IMG/VR virus record: IMGVR_UViG_3300009180_000122
Location: 1 to 34,119 of that record
Direction: 5' to 3' (one strand)
DNA from: a virus
Length of the DNA: 34,119 nucleotides
Shown: one piece after another, positions 13,307 to 21,411 of the stretch
Position numbering within the stretch: position 1 is the first letter of the stretch
Layout: each line of letters begins with the position of its first letter
The notes under the pieces: model-generated
The model's database searches: none
What the model was told of the DNA's origin: nothing
Seen by the model: only the letters and a program-made list of their open reading frames with translations
Position numbers and translations under genes: made by a program

Positions 13307-16300
13307 ATGAGTACGCTTGTTTCAGCACAGGGCGCTTCGTTTAGTGCCGCACTTACGGCTACATCTGCCTTTACATACACAAGTTCGACAACTTTTCTAA
13401 GCACCGCCCCTGTTGATGGTGATTATGTCTTTGTGGCGTTATGGCTAACTCGTGGAACGGCCACTACTGCTGGTCAAAACGCAAACGGAACGTACGGTTC
13501 GGTGAGATGCGGAACCATCTATCTGACCTGTATGGAAAATGTTGCCGTTCCAACGACCCTCTCCAACCCATCTACAACCCTGTTCCGTCAATGGGGGCAG
13601 ACAACAGGAAACAATGGCAACCTTCCCAACCTTGCTATTTTCGGCGCACCCTACACATCGGGTATGAGCCGACAAGTCGTTGTGACGGGCTACAACTCAT
13701 CAGCATCCACCGCATACCTTCTTGTCACGGCTATGGCCGTTCAGGGCATTTATGTTCCTACGAGCAGCCCCAGAACAACGTGGTGTAATACCATTTCGGC
13801 AGGTGGCGTAATAGATGCAACCTCTGGCTCTGGCTTAGGCTGGACAAGCAGCGGAACGCCAAGTATCAGCAGTTTTGGAAGCACCAAAGTCGGTAGCAAT
13901 ACGACTTCAGCCATCGTGGATGATGTCATTAGTAGCGCAACCACGGGAGTTCTCAACCTTGGCTCGGCGGGCTTCCAAACGACACAACTTTCCACTAGAT
14001 ACGCCAACCAACAGGGTCTTTACACGGGAACAATAGATGGCTATGGGTTTGCAACGGTGACGGGTGCTGCCTTTTTGATTACATCTAGTTCCAACAACCC
14101 TATTCCACCAGATTTATCGGGCGGCCCCTCAACTTACACAGGCAACGCAAAACTGGCGGTAGGGCAGTCTATTTCTGGCCCCCTTATTCAGAGAGATACC
14201 TACATAACTTCTTTTTCATACACATCTGATTTTTTTGGTGGTGGGCCGAGGTGGATTATCTACACCAGCCAAACACAAGGCCCTAATAGCATCATCTACG
14301 CAGGCACAGAGCAACCCGTTTTGGCAGTAATGCTCACCAACAACACCACCACAACAGCAGCCAACACTTCGGTGGGCAACGGCGGCACGGGTCAACCGGG
14401 GAACGGATACACCCTCTTTGACCCTGTGGGTTCAACGATGTATGTGAGTATCCTTTTTGGAACAAGTGGCGTAGTTTCCACCTCAACCAATACCGCCCTC
14501 CCGACTTCGGGGAAAATGACCATCCCCTCTTATGGTGGAAACGCCACGATGTCGTGGACATCCAAACCAAGTAGCACCAGCCTCGCAGGTTGCACTATTC
14601 CACCAACCCCCAAAGACGCTGGTTTGTATCAGACGTGGGTTGATGCGCTTAGTGCTATTCCGATGTATTGGGATAACACCCCCGTTATTTCCAACGGCTC
14701 CACCCAAAGTGTCGCACCGGGCATTGAAACGACAGGTACGGCTATTGCCACGGGGGCCACAGGCTTCCAAACTGGCTCTTTGGTGATGACCTACGGGGCT
14801 AACCGTTCGGGCATCAACCCCGTCAACCTCTATGGGCTACTTCGTTCTAATGGTGGAACCAACTATGGCTTCGGGGCTGCGTTCGCCTTCAAGCCCAACA
14901 AAGCGGCGATTATCGGAACGGTATCCGAAGTCACGGATGTTGAGGTTGCTGAAAACGCTTCGGCTGGCACCTTTCCTCGCAACTCCCAAGTCAATGAAAC
15001 CAATGTCTCCACCAACGCCTCAAACACGTTGCTGCCTCGCACTTCAGAGAACACCCCCGTTGCCGTCACAGAGAACGCCAGCGCCACTTCCAAAACACTC
15101 ACGGGAGCCGTTAGTGAAATAAACACAGGAGAAACTGGTGGGCGGTCACTCAACGCACTCAAAACAGACCAAATCAACGAAACACCCAGCCAGCAAAGCG
15201 TTCGCGCTCTCGAAACCCCCAAGACAGACGAAATCACCAACACACCCACATCAGAGGACCTTCGTAGTGCCTCTGTCATCAAGACTTCAGCGATACAGGA
15301 AACGCCTGTATCGGAAAATGTTCGGGCATCCCTATTCCCTAGAAATAGTGAGGTTGCCAATGCTTTCACCACTAGCGGCACAACCTCTAGGGCTTTATCC
15401 CTTGTTGGGAGTGTTGTTTCTGGCATTTCCACCACAAGTGCGAAGGCGATGTCAGTAGTTCGGAGTGCGGCAAGCAACCTGCTTTCCACCACAACCATCA
15501 AATCTGCCAGCCTCATAGTCCGTGTCTCGGAAGTCTCGGAAATCCTTTACAGCACCAGCCAAAAAGTCTTGGGCGTTGTTGTAGGAGTTGACTACACACT
15601 CGGCGCTATGGTCGCTCGTGGTGGCTACATACCCACGCTGAATAGCATCTTGGGCTATGGCGTAGTCGGGCAAGAAGCATTGGGCTACGGCATCACTAAT
15701 GCCATAAATAACTGGTATTCCACCACCGCTATCCCCCGTTTCGTTATCAACTACATTGAGACAGGGGCGGTCAACCTACTTTCCACCACCGAGAACGCCA
15801 AGAGTTTGATACGAAATCTCGTATCAACCGTGTCCGAAACCCCCAACTCGGAAACACAGAAAGCCACAGCCATTGCCCGTTCAACGGCGGTTGCTGAAAC
15901 ACCTACGACTGCCTCGCAGCGTTCCATCGCTCGCTCTGTTGCCTCTGCCGTTGCTGAAATCTTGTCCAGCCAGAACGCCAAGAGCATTGGAAAGTCCGTT
16001 GTAGGGGCGGTCAATGGAGTGGCAAGTGGTGAAAACGCCACACAGGTAGCCCGCAACCTCGTTTCGTTTGTTGCGATTATTGCAAGCGAGGAGAACCAGA
16101 CTTCCAAAACTTTCTCACAGGCCGCATCGGTTTTCACCACCCTTACCGCCCGCGAAGGCAAGGCTCGCAACTTTGGCAAGGCATCGGCGCGTAAAAACAA
16201 CTCCGTCACCAGTAGAGGCACAAGCGCCAAATCGGTTGACCGAGGCCGTAATAGTGAAATCGCAGAGCAACCAACCACGACTTCGCAACGTTCCGTCGCA

Positions 16301-16594
16301 CGCACCCTCGCTACTACTGCCAACCTACTTATTCAGTCAACAGTTTCTCGTTCGGTGGCTATCTCTCGCGCAAGTACAGTAGCCCAACGCTTTTACACCA
16401 CCGCCTTTGCCATCATCCTCAAAATCTCAAAGGGCTTCATCGCCAACTTTACGGAATACTCCAAGACCGAAGGGTTTACCGAGTACTCCAAAACCGAAAT
16501 GGCACAAGACGACACCAAAACAGTTTTCACCACACCATCGGCACTTACAAGTTTCCGAGATGATGGGGTAGCCTCTTACACGGAAGGACAATAA
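13307..16594 (+). CDS. Large repeat protein, putative head or neck fibre
   Basis: A 1095-residue Ser/Thr-rich protein from ATG 13307. Residues about 1-270 and 280-550 are two diverged beta domains; each contains a TGFQT- or AGFQTTQL-like strand and ends with a glycine/aromatic-rich YGFxxxxGAAF segment. From about 537 to 1040 there are over 20 degenerate repeats of 19-21 residues with a VxET/SExxxxSxxR pattern, interrupted near 760-820 by a Gly/Tyr segment (ILGYGVVGQEALGYGI). Near the C-terminus FTEYSKTE is repeated twice. Repeats of this style occur in fibrous phage proteins. Its place among capsid and connector genes suggests an appendage on the head or neck rather than the tail tip. Confidence 0.65.
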   Translation: MSTLVSAQGASFSAALTATSAFTYTSSTTFLSTAPVDGDYVFVALWLTRGTATTAGQNANGTYGSVRCGTIYLTCMENVAVPTTLSNPSTTLFRQWGQTTGNNGNLPNLAIFGAPYTSGMSRQVVVTGYNSSASTAYLLVTAMAVQGIYVPTSSPRTTWCNTISAGGVIDATSGSGLGWTSSGTPSISSFGSTKVGSNTTSAIVDDVISSATTGVLNLGSAGFQTTQLSTRYANQQGLYTGTIDGYGFATVTGAAFLITSSSNNPIPPDLSGGPSTYTGNAKLAVGQSISGPLIQRDTYITSFSYTSDFFGGGPRWIIYTSQTQGPNSIIYAGTEQPVLAVMLTNNTTTTAANTSVGNGGTGQPGNGYTLFDPVGSTMYVSILFGTSGVVSTSTNTALPTSGKMTIPSYGGNATMSWTSKPSSTSLAGCTIPPTPKDAGLYQTWVDALSAIPMYWDNTPVISNGSTQSVAPGIETTGTAIATGATGFQTGSLVMTYGANRSGINPVNLYGLLRSNGGTNYGFGAAFAFKPNKAAIIGTVSEVTDVEVAENASAGTFPRNSQVNETNVSTNASNTLLPRTSENTPVAVTENASATSKTLTGAVSEINTGETGGRSLNALKTDQINETPSQQSVRALETPKTDEITNTPTSEDLRSASVIKTSAIQETPVSENVRASLFPRNSEVANAFTTSGTTSRALSLVGSVVSGISTTSAKAMSVVRSAASNLLSTTTIKSASLIVRVSEVSEILYSTSQKVLGVVVGVDYTLGAMVARGGYIPTLNSILGYGVVGQEALGYGITNAINNWYSTTAIPRFVINYIETGAVNLLSTTENAKSLIRNLVSTVSETPNSETQKATAIARSTAVAETPTTASQRSIARSVASAVAEILSSQNAKSIGKSVVGAVNGVASGENATQVARNLVSFVAIIASEENQTSKTFSQAASVFTTLTAREGKARNFGKASARKNNSVTSRGTSAKSVDRGRNSEIAEQPTTTSQRSVARTLATTANLLIQSTVSRSVAISRASTVAQRFYTTAFAIILKISKGFIANFTEYSKTEGFTEYSKTEMAQDDTKTVFTTPSALTSFRDDGVASYTEGQ
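14915..16430 (+). repeat. Protein-level ~20-residue repeat array
   Basis: Units such as TDQINETPSQQSVRALETPK, TSAIQETPVSENVRASLFPR, AETPTTASQRSIARSVASAV and AEQPTTTSQRSVARTLATTA recur about every 60 bases. They share a small/hydrophobic-E start, a Thr/Ser core and a closing Arg or Lys. DNA identity between units is low, so the array is old. It is broken by a non-repeat segment at about 15590-15770. Confidence 0.6.
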
Positions 16595-16595
16595 A

Positions 16596-16934
16596 ATGAC
16601 CACAGTTGCCACATATCCCACCCCAGCCTCTAGTTTGCCCGATTTACAGTTCATTTGGACTGATGCGAACCAGAGCCTCATTGACTTCAGCGTTGTTGGA
16701 TGGTCGTTCAGTATGAAAATCGCACGACCACCAAACGCTGCCGTCATCACCAAAACTTCAGGGATTATCGGTGCTAGCACTTCGCCAAATGTCACCGTTC
16801 AATGGGGTGTTGGCGAACTCGCCACGCTCACTCCCGGAGTTTGGTACTTCCAACTGACCGCAACCTATGGCCCTAGTGGTGGAAAACAGCGTATCTTGAC
16901 CGGCTCGCTGCGTATTGACCAGAAAGTGATGTAG
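16596..16934 (+). CDS. Ig-like virion protein (BppU N-terminal-like)
   Basis: A 112-residue all-beta protein from ATG 16596, one base after the fibre gene. Its pattern (LQFIWTDANQSLIDFSVVGW, then SMKIARPPNAAVITKT, GVWYFQLTATYG and a closing ILTGSLRIDQKV) matches the small Ig-like domain seen at the N-terminus of BppU-type baseplate proteins and in stand-alone phage head-region proteins. It may cap or anchor the large fibre gene next to it. The assignment is by pattern only. Confidence 0.5.
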   Translation: MTTVATYPTPASSLPDLQFIWTDANQSLIDFSVVGWSFSMKIARPPNAAVITKTSGIIGASTSPNVTVQWGVGELATLTPGVWYFQLTATYGPSGGKQRILTGSLRIDQKVM

Positions 16935-16938
16935 TGAA

Positions 16939-17406
16939 ATGACTTGGACCTACTCCGCCGACCCAACATCCTCAACAAAGGATGCCGTTCGTTTTCTTAT
17001 TGGTGATACTGATGAAGCAAATCCAGCCATACAAGACGAGGAAATCTACTTCAACCTTGGTGAAGTCGGTGGCGAACCCTACCGAGCCGCCTCTAACACT
17101 TGCTACAACCTCGCCGCCCGATACACAGGTGAAGCATCCAGCACGAGCAAGAGCGTTGGTGGGTTGTCTCTAAGCAAGAGCCTTGGCGACAGGGCATCAC
17201 GCTACGAACGCCTTGCCAAAGACCTTCTTATGCGCTCACGCCGTATTTCACCACCCGTTCCAAACGCCGACCCAAATGCGCTCGGTTCAGAACTATATGT
17301 TGGACAGTTTGACCGCTACTACGCCGCTAAGGGCGATTGGCCCTCAAACAGTATTCTCGGCGTAACCACGACCTACGGCACAGGCTACGAACCCGGCGGT
17401 GACTAA
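16939..17406 (+). CDS. Head-tail connector/adaptor protein (HK97 gp6-like)
   Basis: A 155-residue protein from ATG 16939, four bases after the previous stop. The N-terminus (STKDAVRFLIGDTDEANPAI, then QDEEIYFNL) is the classic signature of head-tail adaptors, followed by AASNTCYNLAARYT and SLSKSLGDRASRYERLAKDL. The protein forms a ring under the portal. Its order before the closure and neck genes is standard for siphoviruses. Confidence 0.8.
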   Translation: MTWTYSADPTSSTKDAVRFLIGDTDEANPAIQDEEIYFNLGEVGGEPYRAASNTCYNLAARYTGEASSTSKSVGGLSLSKSLGDRASRYERLAKDLLMRSRRISPPVPNADPNALGSELYVGQFDRYYAAKGDWPSNSILGVTTTYGTGYEPGGD

Positions 17407-17825
17407 TGCCCATTGAACCGGAACTGTATGAACTGTTTGGGCAGACCGTAATCTGCGAGAACCCCGGACCTATCACCGCCTACACGCCCGTAGGTAGCAC
17501 GACACCCGCACCTGCTTTGGATGCGTATGGTCGACACATACTTGGTGATGGCACAACTCCTTCAGTCTCCGCTGCCGCTTGGGGCGCACCCGTGACCTAC
17601 AAATGCCGTTTGGAATACTCCGAGAAAATCACCCAAGATGCACAGGGCAGAAACCGAGTGAGTTCGGGTCGCGCCTACCTGATGGGCGTTTTCCCTGAAA
17701 TCACCACAGAAAGTCGGGTTACGGTTGATGAAATCCAGCCAGCCCTTCGTAACCCTGTGCTAATAAATGTCACGACGGATAACGACCAGTACGGACCGCA
17801 GAACACAATCCTGCACTTCGAGTAG
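17406..17825 (+). CDS. Head closure (stopper) protein
   Basis: A 139-residue protein from ATG 17406, sharing a base with the previous stop. It has a beta-rich layout with YKCRLEYSEKITQDAQGRNR, SSGRAYLMGVFPEITTESRV and a C-terminal NDQYGPQNTILHFE. This matches head-tail stopper proteins that follow the adaptor and close the DNA channel. Assignment rests on fold pattern and gene order. Confidence 0.65.
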   Translation: MPIEPELYELFGQTVICENPGPITAYTPVGSTTPAPALDAYGRHILGDGTTPSVSAAAWGAPVTYKCRLEYSEKITQDAQGRNRVSSGRAYLMGVFPEITTESRVTVDEIQPALRNPVLINVTTDNDQYGPQNTILHFE

Positions 17826-17833
17826 GTAGTGAA

Positions 17834-18217
17834 ATGGACTTCGTAATCAAGGTGGACACCACCGACCTCAAACTTAGAGAAATGTCAATGGACATCAACC
17901 AGATGGTAAGAGACACCATTGAAGAAGTGGTGGAAAAAGTCTTTGATGAGAGCCAACTCCTTGTACCCGTGAACACAGGCGCACTAAGGGATAGTGGGGA
18001 AATCATTGAAGATGAATACAGTATGGATGGAACCTTCACCAGTGCGTATGTATCCTACGGCGAAGGTCTAGATTATGCAGTAAAAGTCCACGAGGATTTG
18101 GATATGCGCCACGATGAGCCGACCCGTGCCAAATATCTAGAAATCCCCCTTATTCAGAACCGCAAGGTGCTGGAAAACCTTATCCGTGAACGCCTGAAAG
18201 TGATACTCAACTCGTGA
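17834..18217 (+). CDS. HK97 gp10-like neck/tail-completion protein
   Basis: A 127-residue protein from ATG 17834. Key features are LLVPVNTGALRDSGEI (the PVxTGxLRxS motif), AYVSYGEGLDYAVKVHED and MRHDEPTRAKYLEIPL, all hallmarks of the HK97-gp10_like family. The N-terminal part is helical (MVRDTIEEVVEKVFDESQ). These proteins act in head-tail joining. The stop overlaps the next GTG. Confidence 0.8.
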   Translation: MDFVIKVDTTDLKLREMSMDINQMVRDTIEEVVEKVFDESQLLVPVNTGALRDSGEIIEDEYSMDGTFTSAYVSYGEGLDYAVKVHEDLDMRHDEPTRAKYLEIPLIQNRKVLENLIRERLKVILNS

Positions 18218-18645
18218 CTACCCTCTTAGATGCCCTCGGCGCTTACCTGCCCACCAAGACCGCCAGCCTGACCACCGTTCAGCGTTTGTACTTGGGAAAA
18301 AACCTATTCTTGGCTCGTATCCCCGCCGAAGCCCCCGATGCCTGTGTGGTTATTCAGCAGTATGAGGGTCAGAACCCGACCTTCACAATGGGGCCTGTCG
18401 TGAGCGAGTTGGAACACCCTCGCATCCAAATCAGCGTAAGGGGTATGCGTGAGGACTACCCCGGTGCGTATGACCTGTCTATCGCCATCCGCAACATCTT
18501 GGGGGCTATCACCTCAACCACTTCGTTGAGTGGCATAAGCGTTCTGCGTATCGAGCCTCTAGGACTTCCAAACCCCATTGGCTATGACAAGGTTGAGCGA
18601 CCACAGTTCACCACCAACTTCCAAGTCCATTACAAGTCCTCGTGA
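18214..18645 (+). CDS. Tail terminator / minor capsid protein
   Basis: A 143-residue protein from GTG 18214, overlapping the previous TGA (GTGA). The order helix (LLDALGAYLPTKTASLTTVQ), strand (ACVVIQQYEGQNPTF), then HPRIQISVRGMREDYPGAYD, helix and a closing QFTTNFQVHYKSS fits tail-terminator proteins that cap the tail tube. Gene order after the neck protein and before the tail tube agrees. Confidence 0.75.
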   Translation: MTTLLDALGAYLPTKTASLTTVQRLYLGKNLFLARIPAEAPDACVVIQQYEGQNPTFTMGPVVSELEHPRIQISVRGMREDYPGAYDLSIAIRNILGAITSTTSLSGISVLRIEPLGLPNPIGYDKVERPQFTTNFQVHYKSS

Positions 18646-18914
18646 GCGAACTAGACCTCGTAATCCAAAGCATCAAAGCGGCTAAAGCGGCCAACCTCGC
18701 GGCCCTTCACGCTTTGGATGCCGTTGAGCGACTGTTGGGAAGTTCCAACGCCGAGGAACCTGTTTCCAAAACCGAACAGCCGGTCGACCAGCCACCCTTA
18801 GTGGTATCGGATGTGATACCAGATGGGGCTTGTAGGCACACCGATGCGGTCAAAGTCAGCACGACAGAAGGCTCATTTATGGTCTGCGACTGTGGCGAAC
18901 AGCAAGAAATCTGA
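18642..18914 (+). CDS. Small protein with C-terminal zinc-binding-like motif
   Basis: A 90-residue protein from GTG 18642 (GTGA overlap). A helical N-terminus (LVIQSIKAAKAANLAALHAL) is followed by an acidic, Pro-rich linker and a C-terminal CRHTD ... CDCGEQ motif that could bind one metal. Similar CxH/CxC tails appear in short proteins of actinophages. Function unknown; it ends the neck operon. Confidence 0.55.
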   Translation: MSELDLVIQSIKAAKAANLAALHALDAVERLLGSSNAEEPVSKTEQPVDQPPLVVSDVIPDGACRHTDAVKVSTTEGSFMVCDCGEQQEI

Positions 18915-18921
18915 TAATGAT

Positions 18922-18951
18922 TTGTCTTAGTCGACTAGAACCTGCTAATCT
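18922..18951 (+). promoter_or_regulatory. Promoter TTGTCT-18-TAATCT with palindromic operator
   Basis: TTGTCT (18922-18927) and TAATCT (18946-18951) are 18 bases apart in the gap after the neck genes. The spacer begins with the perfect 10-bp palindrome TAGTCGACTA (18928-18937), in the ideal place for a repressor to block RNA polymerase. The gene downstream (18977) has a leader with AAGGAG. This promoter probably drives the tail genes. Confidence 0.55.
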
Positions 18952-18976
18952 TTTGCCACCGACTAAGGAGCAATAG

Positions 18977-19267
18977 ATGGCAAGACGAGACACAACAGCA
19001 ATAGCCACCCCCAACTACACCCCTGCTTGGGTCAATGTATTGGAGTGGAAGGGCTTGACACCGGGCGACCCCGTAAAAATCACGGGTGAGCGTGGCGACT
19101 TCACCTTCATATCTGTCCACGAAAAAGATGGCGAAGTTATCGCAGTAATCGTTCGTGGCGGCGTTTATGGACACATCACCCAAAGGGCGTTCTACCCTGA
19201 CCGTGTGGTTGTAAAGACCGGCAAGCGTTCTCGCAAGACCGCCCCACAGCCCGATACAGACGAGTAA
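18977..19267 (+). CDS. Hypothetical protein, SH3-like
   Basis: A 96-residue protein from ATG 18977 with AAGGAG eight bases upstream. PAWVNVLEWKGLTPGDPVKI, then GDFTFISVHEKDGEVIAVIV and RAFYPDRVVVK suggest a small beta barrel. The C-terminus is basic then acidic (TGKRSRKTAPQPDTDE). Family not recognised. It is the first gene after the palindrome-marked promoter. Confidence 0.6.
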   Translation: MARRDTTAIATPNYTPAWVNVLEWKGLTPGDPVKITGERGDFTFISVHEKDGEVIAVIVRGGVYGHITQRAFYPDRVVVKTGKRSRKTAPQPDTDE

Positions 19268-19329
19268 ATCACCTACGAGGGGTAATGCCCCACCCACCCA
19301 CCACCACAGGCGTTTTCCTAATCGGGTGC

Positions 19330-19335
19330 TACCAT
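19330..19335 (+). promoter_or_regulatory. -10 box TACCAT with a short leader
   Basis: TACCAT is 30 bases before ATG 19366, leaving a leader of about 24 bases that holds GGAAGG. The gap 19268-19365 also contains a short GGGG/CCCC hairpin (about 19278-19290) that could be a weak terminator. No -35 is clear. Confidence 0.4.
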
Positions 19336-19365
19336 TTCAGCGTAGGCATCGCACGGGAAGGCACT

Positions 19366-19623
19366 ATGGCTAAGGCTAAATCACAGGCATACCAAGTCAC
19401 CGATAAGTCACCTCTGTCGTACAACGGCAAAGAAGCGGCTTGTGGTGATGTGGTTACTGACCTACCCGGCGAGAGCATCACTTGGCTCCTCGCAGACGGG
19501 TTTATTGTCGCTGCTGAAACGGCAGATGAGCCTGTCACGCCAGATGAGCCTGTCACGCCAGAACCCGAAAATACTCCTGACGAAACCCCTGCTGACGAAA
19601 CCCCTGCTGAAGGCGAACAGTAA
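19366..19623 (+). CDS. Small protein with acidic Pro/Thr/Glu tail
   Basis: An 85-residue protein. Start at ATG 19366, which has GGAAGG upstream; an in-frame ATG at 19285 lies before the -10 box. The first ~50 residues (MAKAKSQAYQVTDKSPLSYN, then LPGESITWLLADGFIVAAE) look like a small beta domain found near tail-tube genes in other phages. The tail is made of tandem copies of DEPVTP and DETPA. Its stop overlaps the tail tube start. Confidence 0.6.
   Translation: MAKAKSQAYQVTDKSPLSYNGKEAACGDVVTDLPGESITWLLADGFIVAAETADEPVTPDEPVTPEPENTPDETPADETPAEGEQ
19525..19608 (+). repeat. Two exact tandem duplications in an acidic tail
   Basis: An 18-bp unit (GATGAGCCTGTCACGCCA) is repeated exactly at 19525-19542 and 19543-19560, and a 15-bp unit (GACGAAACCCCTGCT) at 19579-19593 and 19594-19608. 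They code for DEPVTP and DETPA repeats. Exact identity implies recent slippage, and copy number may vary between relatives. Confidence 0.85.
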
Positions 19624-20648
19624 TGGCTACCTTCTTACACGGTAAGAACACACGGGTTATGTTCGTCAACCCCAACTTCGTATCGCAGGCCTTTACGGCT
19701 TCTGCTACGAACGGTAGTGCGATTATCACCATCGTCAATGCCAATGTCGTTCTTATTCCCGGTATGGTCGTGACTGCTGTCTCTGGCTTGGTTGCTGGAA
19801 CGGTAATCACCTCGGCTTCTGGGCGCACGCTCACCCTGTCCAACACCTTCACGGGAACCACCGGAACTATCACCTTCAACGCAAGCATCACGGGCGGTGC
19901 AACAGGTATTTCTCACGACCTTTCGCAGTTCTTCAATGATGTCTCGGTATCCTTCTCTAGCGAAGCAGCCGAAACCACGACCTTTCAGACCTCTGGCGTG
20001 AAGTCTTACATCGCCGGTCTGCGCGAAGGAAGCATTTCACTAGGCGGCTTCTATGACGGAACCGTAACAGGTGTGGATGCCATCCTCAACACGGCTCTCA
20101 CCTCAACGGGTGACGAGGGTTGCATCGTTTTCCCTGATGGCAACTCATCTGCCACCTCTATTTCTCGCTGCTACATCACCAGAGGTATTGAGACTAAGTA
20201 TGACCTGAAATCGCCTGTTTCTGGCGTAGTTGCGGTAGATACTGAAATCCAAGCCGACGGTGGCGTGTGGCGAGGCATTGGTCAGACCTTCACCCAAAGC
20301 GGTGCGGCAACGACCTACGCACCCAGTACATCTGGCTACAACCGTAACCTAAACAACTCGTCTAGTACGGGTACGCAAACCTCTGGTACCACCACAAATG
20401 GTGGGCTTCTGCTTTTGGGCGTGACGGCGCTGACCGGCACATCCCCAACGGCAACCCTAACCTTCCAGCACTCCCAAGACGGTATTACTTGGACAAGCCC
20501 TACGGGTGGCGACCTCGGTACCGAAACCGGCGTAGGTGGCGGTGTCGTCATCCTCGCAGGGAGTATCTACAACTACACAAGGCTACAAGTGGTCTTGGGT
20601 GGTACAAGTCCTTCAGCAAATATCTACTACGGGCTAGCCCGTTTCTAA
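19623..20648 (+). CDS. Tail tube (major tail) protein 1 with extra domains
   Basis: A 341-residue protein from ATG 19623 (TAATG coupling). The core shares a conserved line with the next gene: MATFxHGKN at the start, then ETTTF, GVKSYIAGLREGSISLGGFY and ETKYDLKSPVSGVVAVDTEI. Between the start and the core, residues about 25-92 are an inserted beta module (NVVLIPGMVVTAVSG ... SGRTLTLSNTFTG). Residues about 220-341 add a C-terminal beta-sandwich (PTATLTFQHSQDGITWTSPT, then YTRLQVVLGG) absent from the paralogue. Tail tube proteins stack as hexamers around the tape measure, and added domains point outwards. Confidence 0.75.
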   Translation: MATFLHGKNTRVMFVNPNFVSQAFTASATNGSAIITIVNANVVLIPGMVVTAVSGLVAGTVITSASGRTLTLSNTFTGTTGTITFNASITGGATGISHDLSQFFNDVSVSFSSEAAETTTFQTSGVKSYIAGLREGSISLGGFYDGTVTGVDAILNTALTSTGDEGCIVFPDGNSSATSISRCYITRGIETKYDLKSPVSGVVAVDTEIQADGGVWRGIGQTFTQSGAATTYAPSTSGYNRNLNNSSSTGTQTSGTTTNGGLLLLGVTALTGTSPTATLTFQHSQDGITWTSPTGGDLGTETGVGGGVVILAGSIYNYTRLQVVLGGTSPSANIYYGLARF

Positions 20649-20657
20649 GGAGTAATA

Positions 20658-21374
20658 ATGGCAACTTTCCAACACGGTAAAAACGGATTTCTAGCCCTCG
20701 GCTACGAAACCGCTACAACTGTCGCAACCATCCCAACCCTGACCGCAGCCATCTCGGCTACTACGGCTATGGGGTCAATCACTGGTTTCACCAACTCGTT
20801 GCTTGACGGCAACAAGGCGAACCCCATTGTGACGGGTGGTACGACCTACGGTATTTTCCTCGGTGGTGTTCCAAACTACCTGACTACTGCCGTAACAGCC
20901 TCTGGTGGAACCCTCCAAGTGGCGGCAACTGCCGCTACTGGCGCACAGGTGCTTTCGATGGTCAACATTTCACCATACATCAACGACATTTCGTTCCCAC
21001 AGCAAATCGAAACCCAAGAAACCACGACCTTCTCGGCTGCTGGTGTAAAGACCTACATCGTTGGTCTGCGTGGGTACACCATCTCGTTCGGCGGTATGTT
21101 GGACTTGACTACTGCCGCTACCAACGCTCCCGGTGGTGTGGACAAGATTATGTCGAACATCATCGACTTCCAAAACGTTTCTAGCGCCAACCTCGTTTCG
21201 TTCGTCTATGGCCCTGCTACCCCCGGTGCTTTGAACGGTGGAACCGCCGACTTGAAGTACTACGGTCAAGGCATTTTGACGAAGTACGACCTCAAATCCT
21301 CTGTTTCGGGTGTTGTCACCTTTGACGGCGAACTTCAGGTCACGGGTGTTGTAACCCGCACGACTGCTCTTTAG
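20658..21374 (+). CDS. Tail tube (major tail) protein 2, paralogue of protein 1
   Basis: A 238-residue protein from ATG 20658 with AAGGAG upstream. It begins MATFQHGKN and shares ETTTFSAAGVKTYIVGLRGY and TKYDLKSSVSGVVTFDGELQ with the preceding gene, so the two arose by duplication. It has a different insert near the N-terminus (VTGGTTYGIFLGGVPNYLTT) and lacks the C-terminal sandwich. Lying directly before the tail chaperone, it occupies the normal site of the major tail protein. Two tubes could mix or form distinct tail segments. Confidence 0.8.
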   Translation: MATFQHGKNGFLALGYETATTVATIPTLTAAISATTAMGSITGFTNSLLDGNKANPIVTGGTTYGIFLGGVPNYLTTAVTASGGTLQVAATAATGAQVLSMVNISPYINDISFPQQIETQETTTFSAAGVKTYIVGLRGYTISFGGMLDLTTAATNAPGGVDKIMSNIIDFQNVSSANLVSFVYGPATPGALNGGTADLKYYGQGILTKYDLKSSVSGVVTFDGELQVTGVVTRTTAL

Positions 21375-21411
21375 TGACTACACTCTAGGTAGGAACTAAC
21401 AAGGAGCATAG

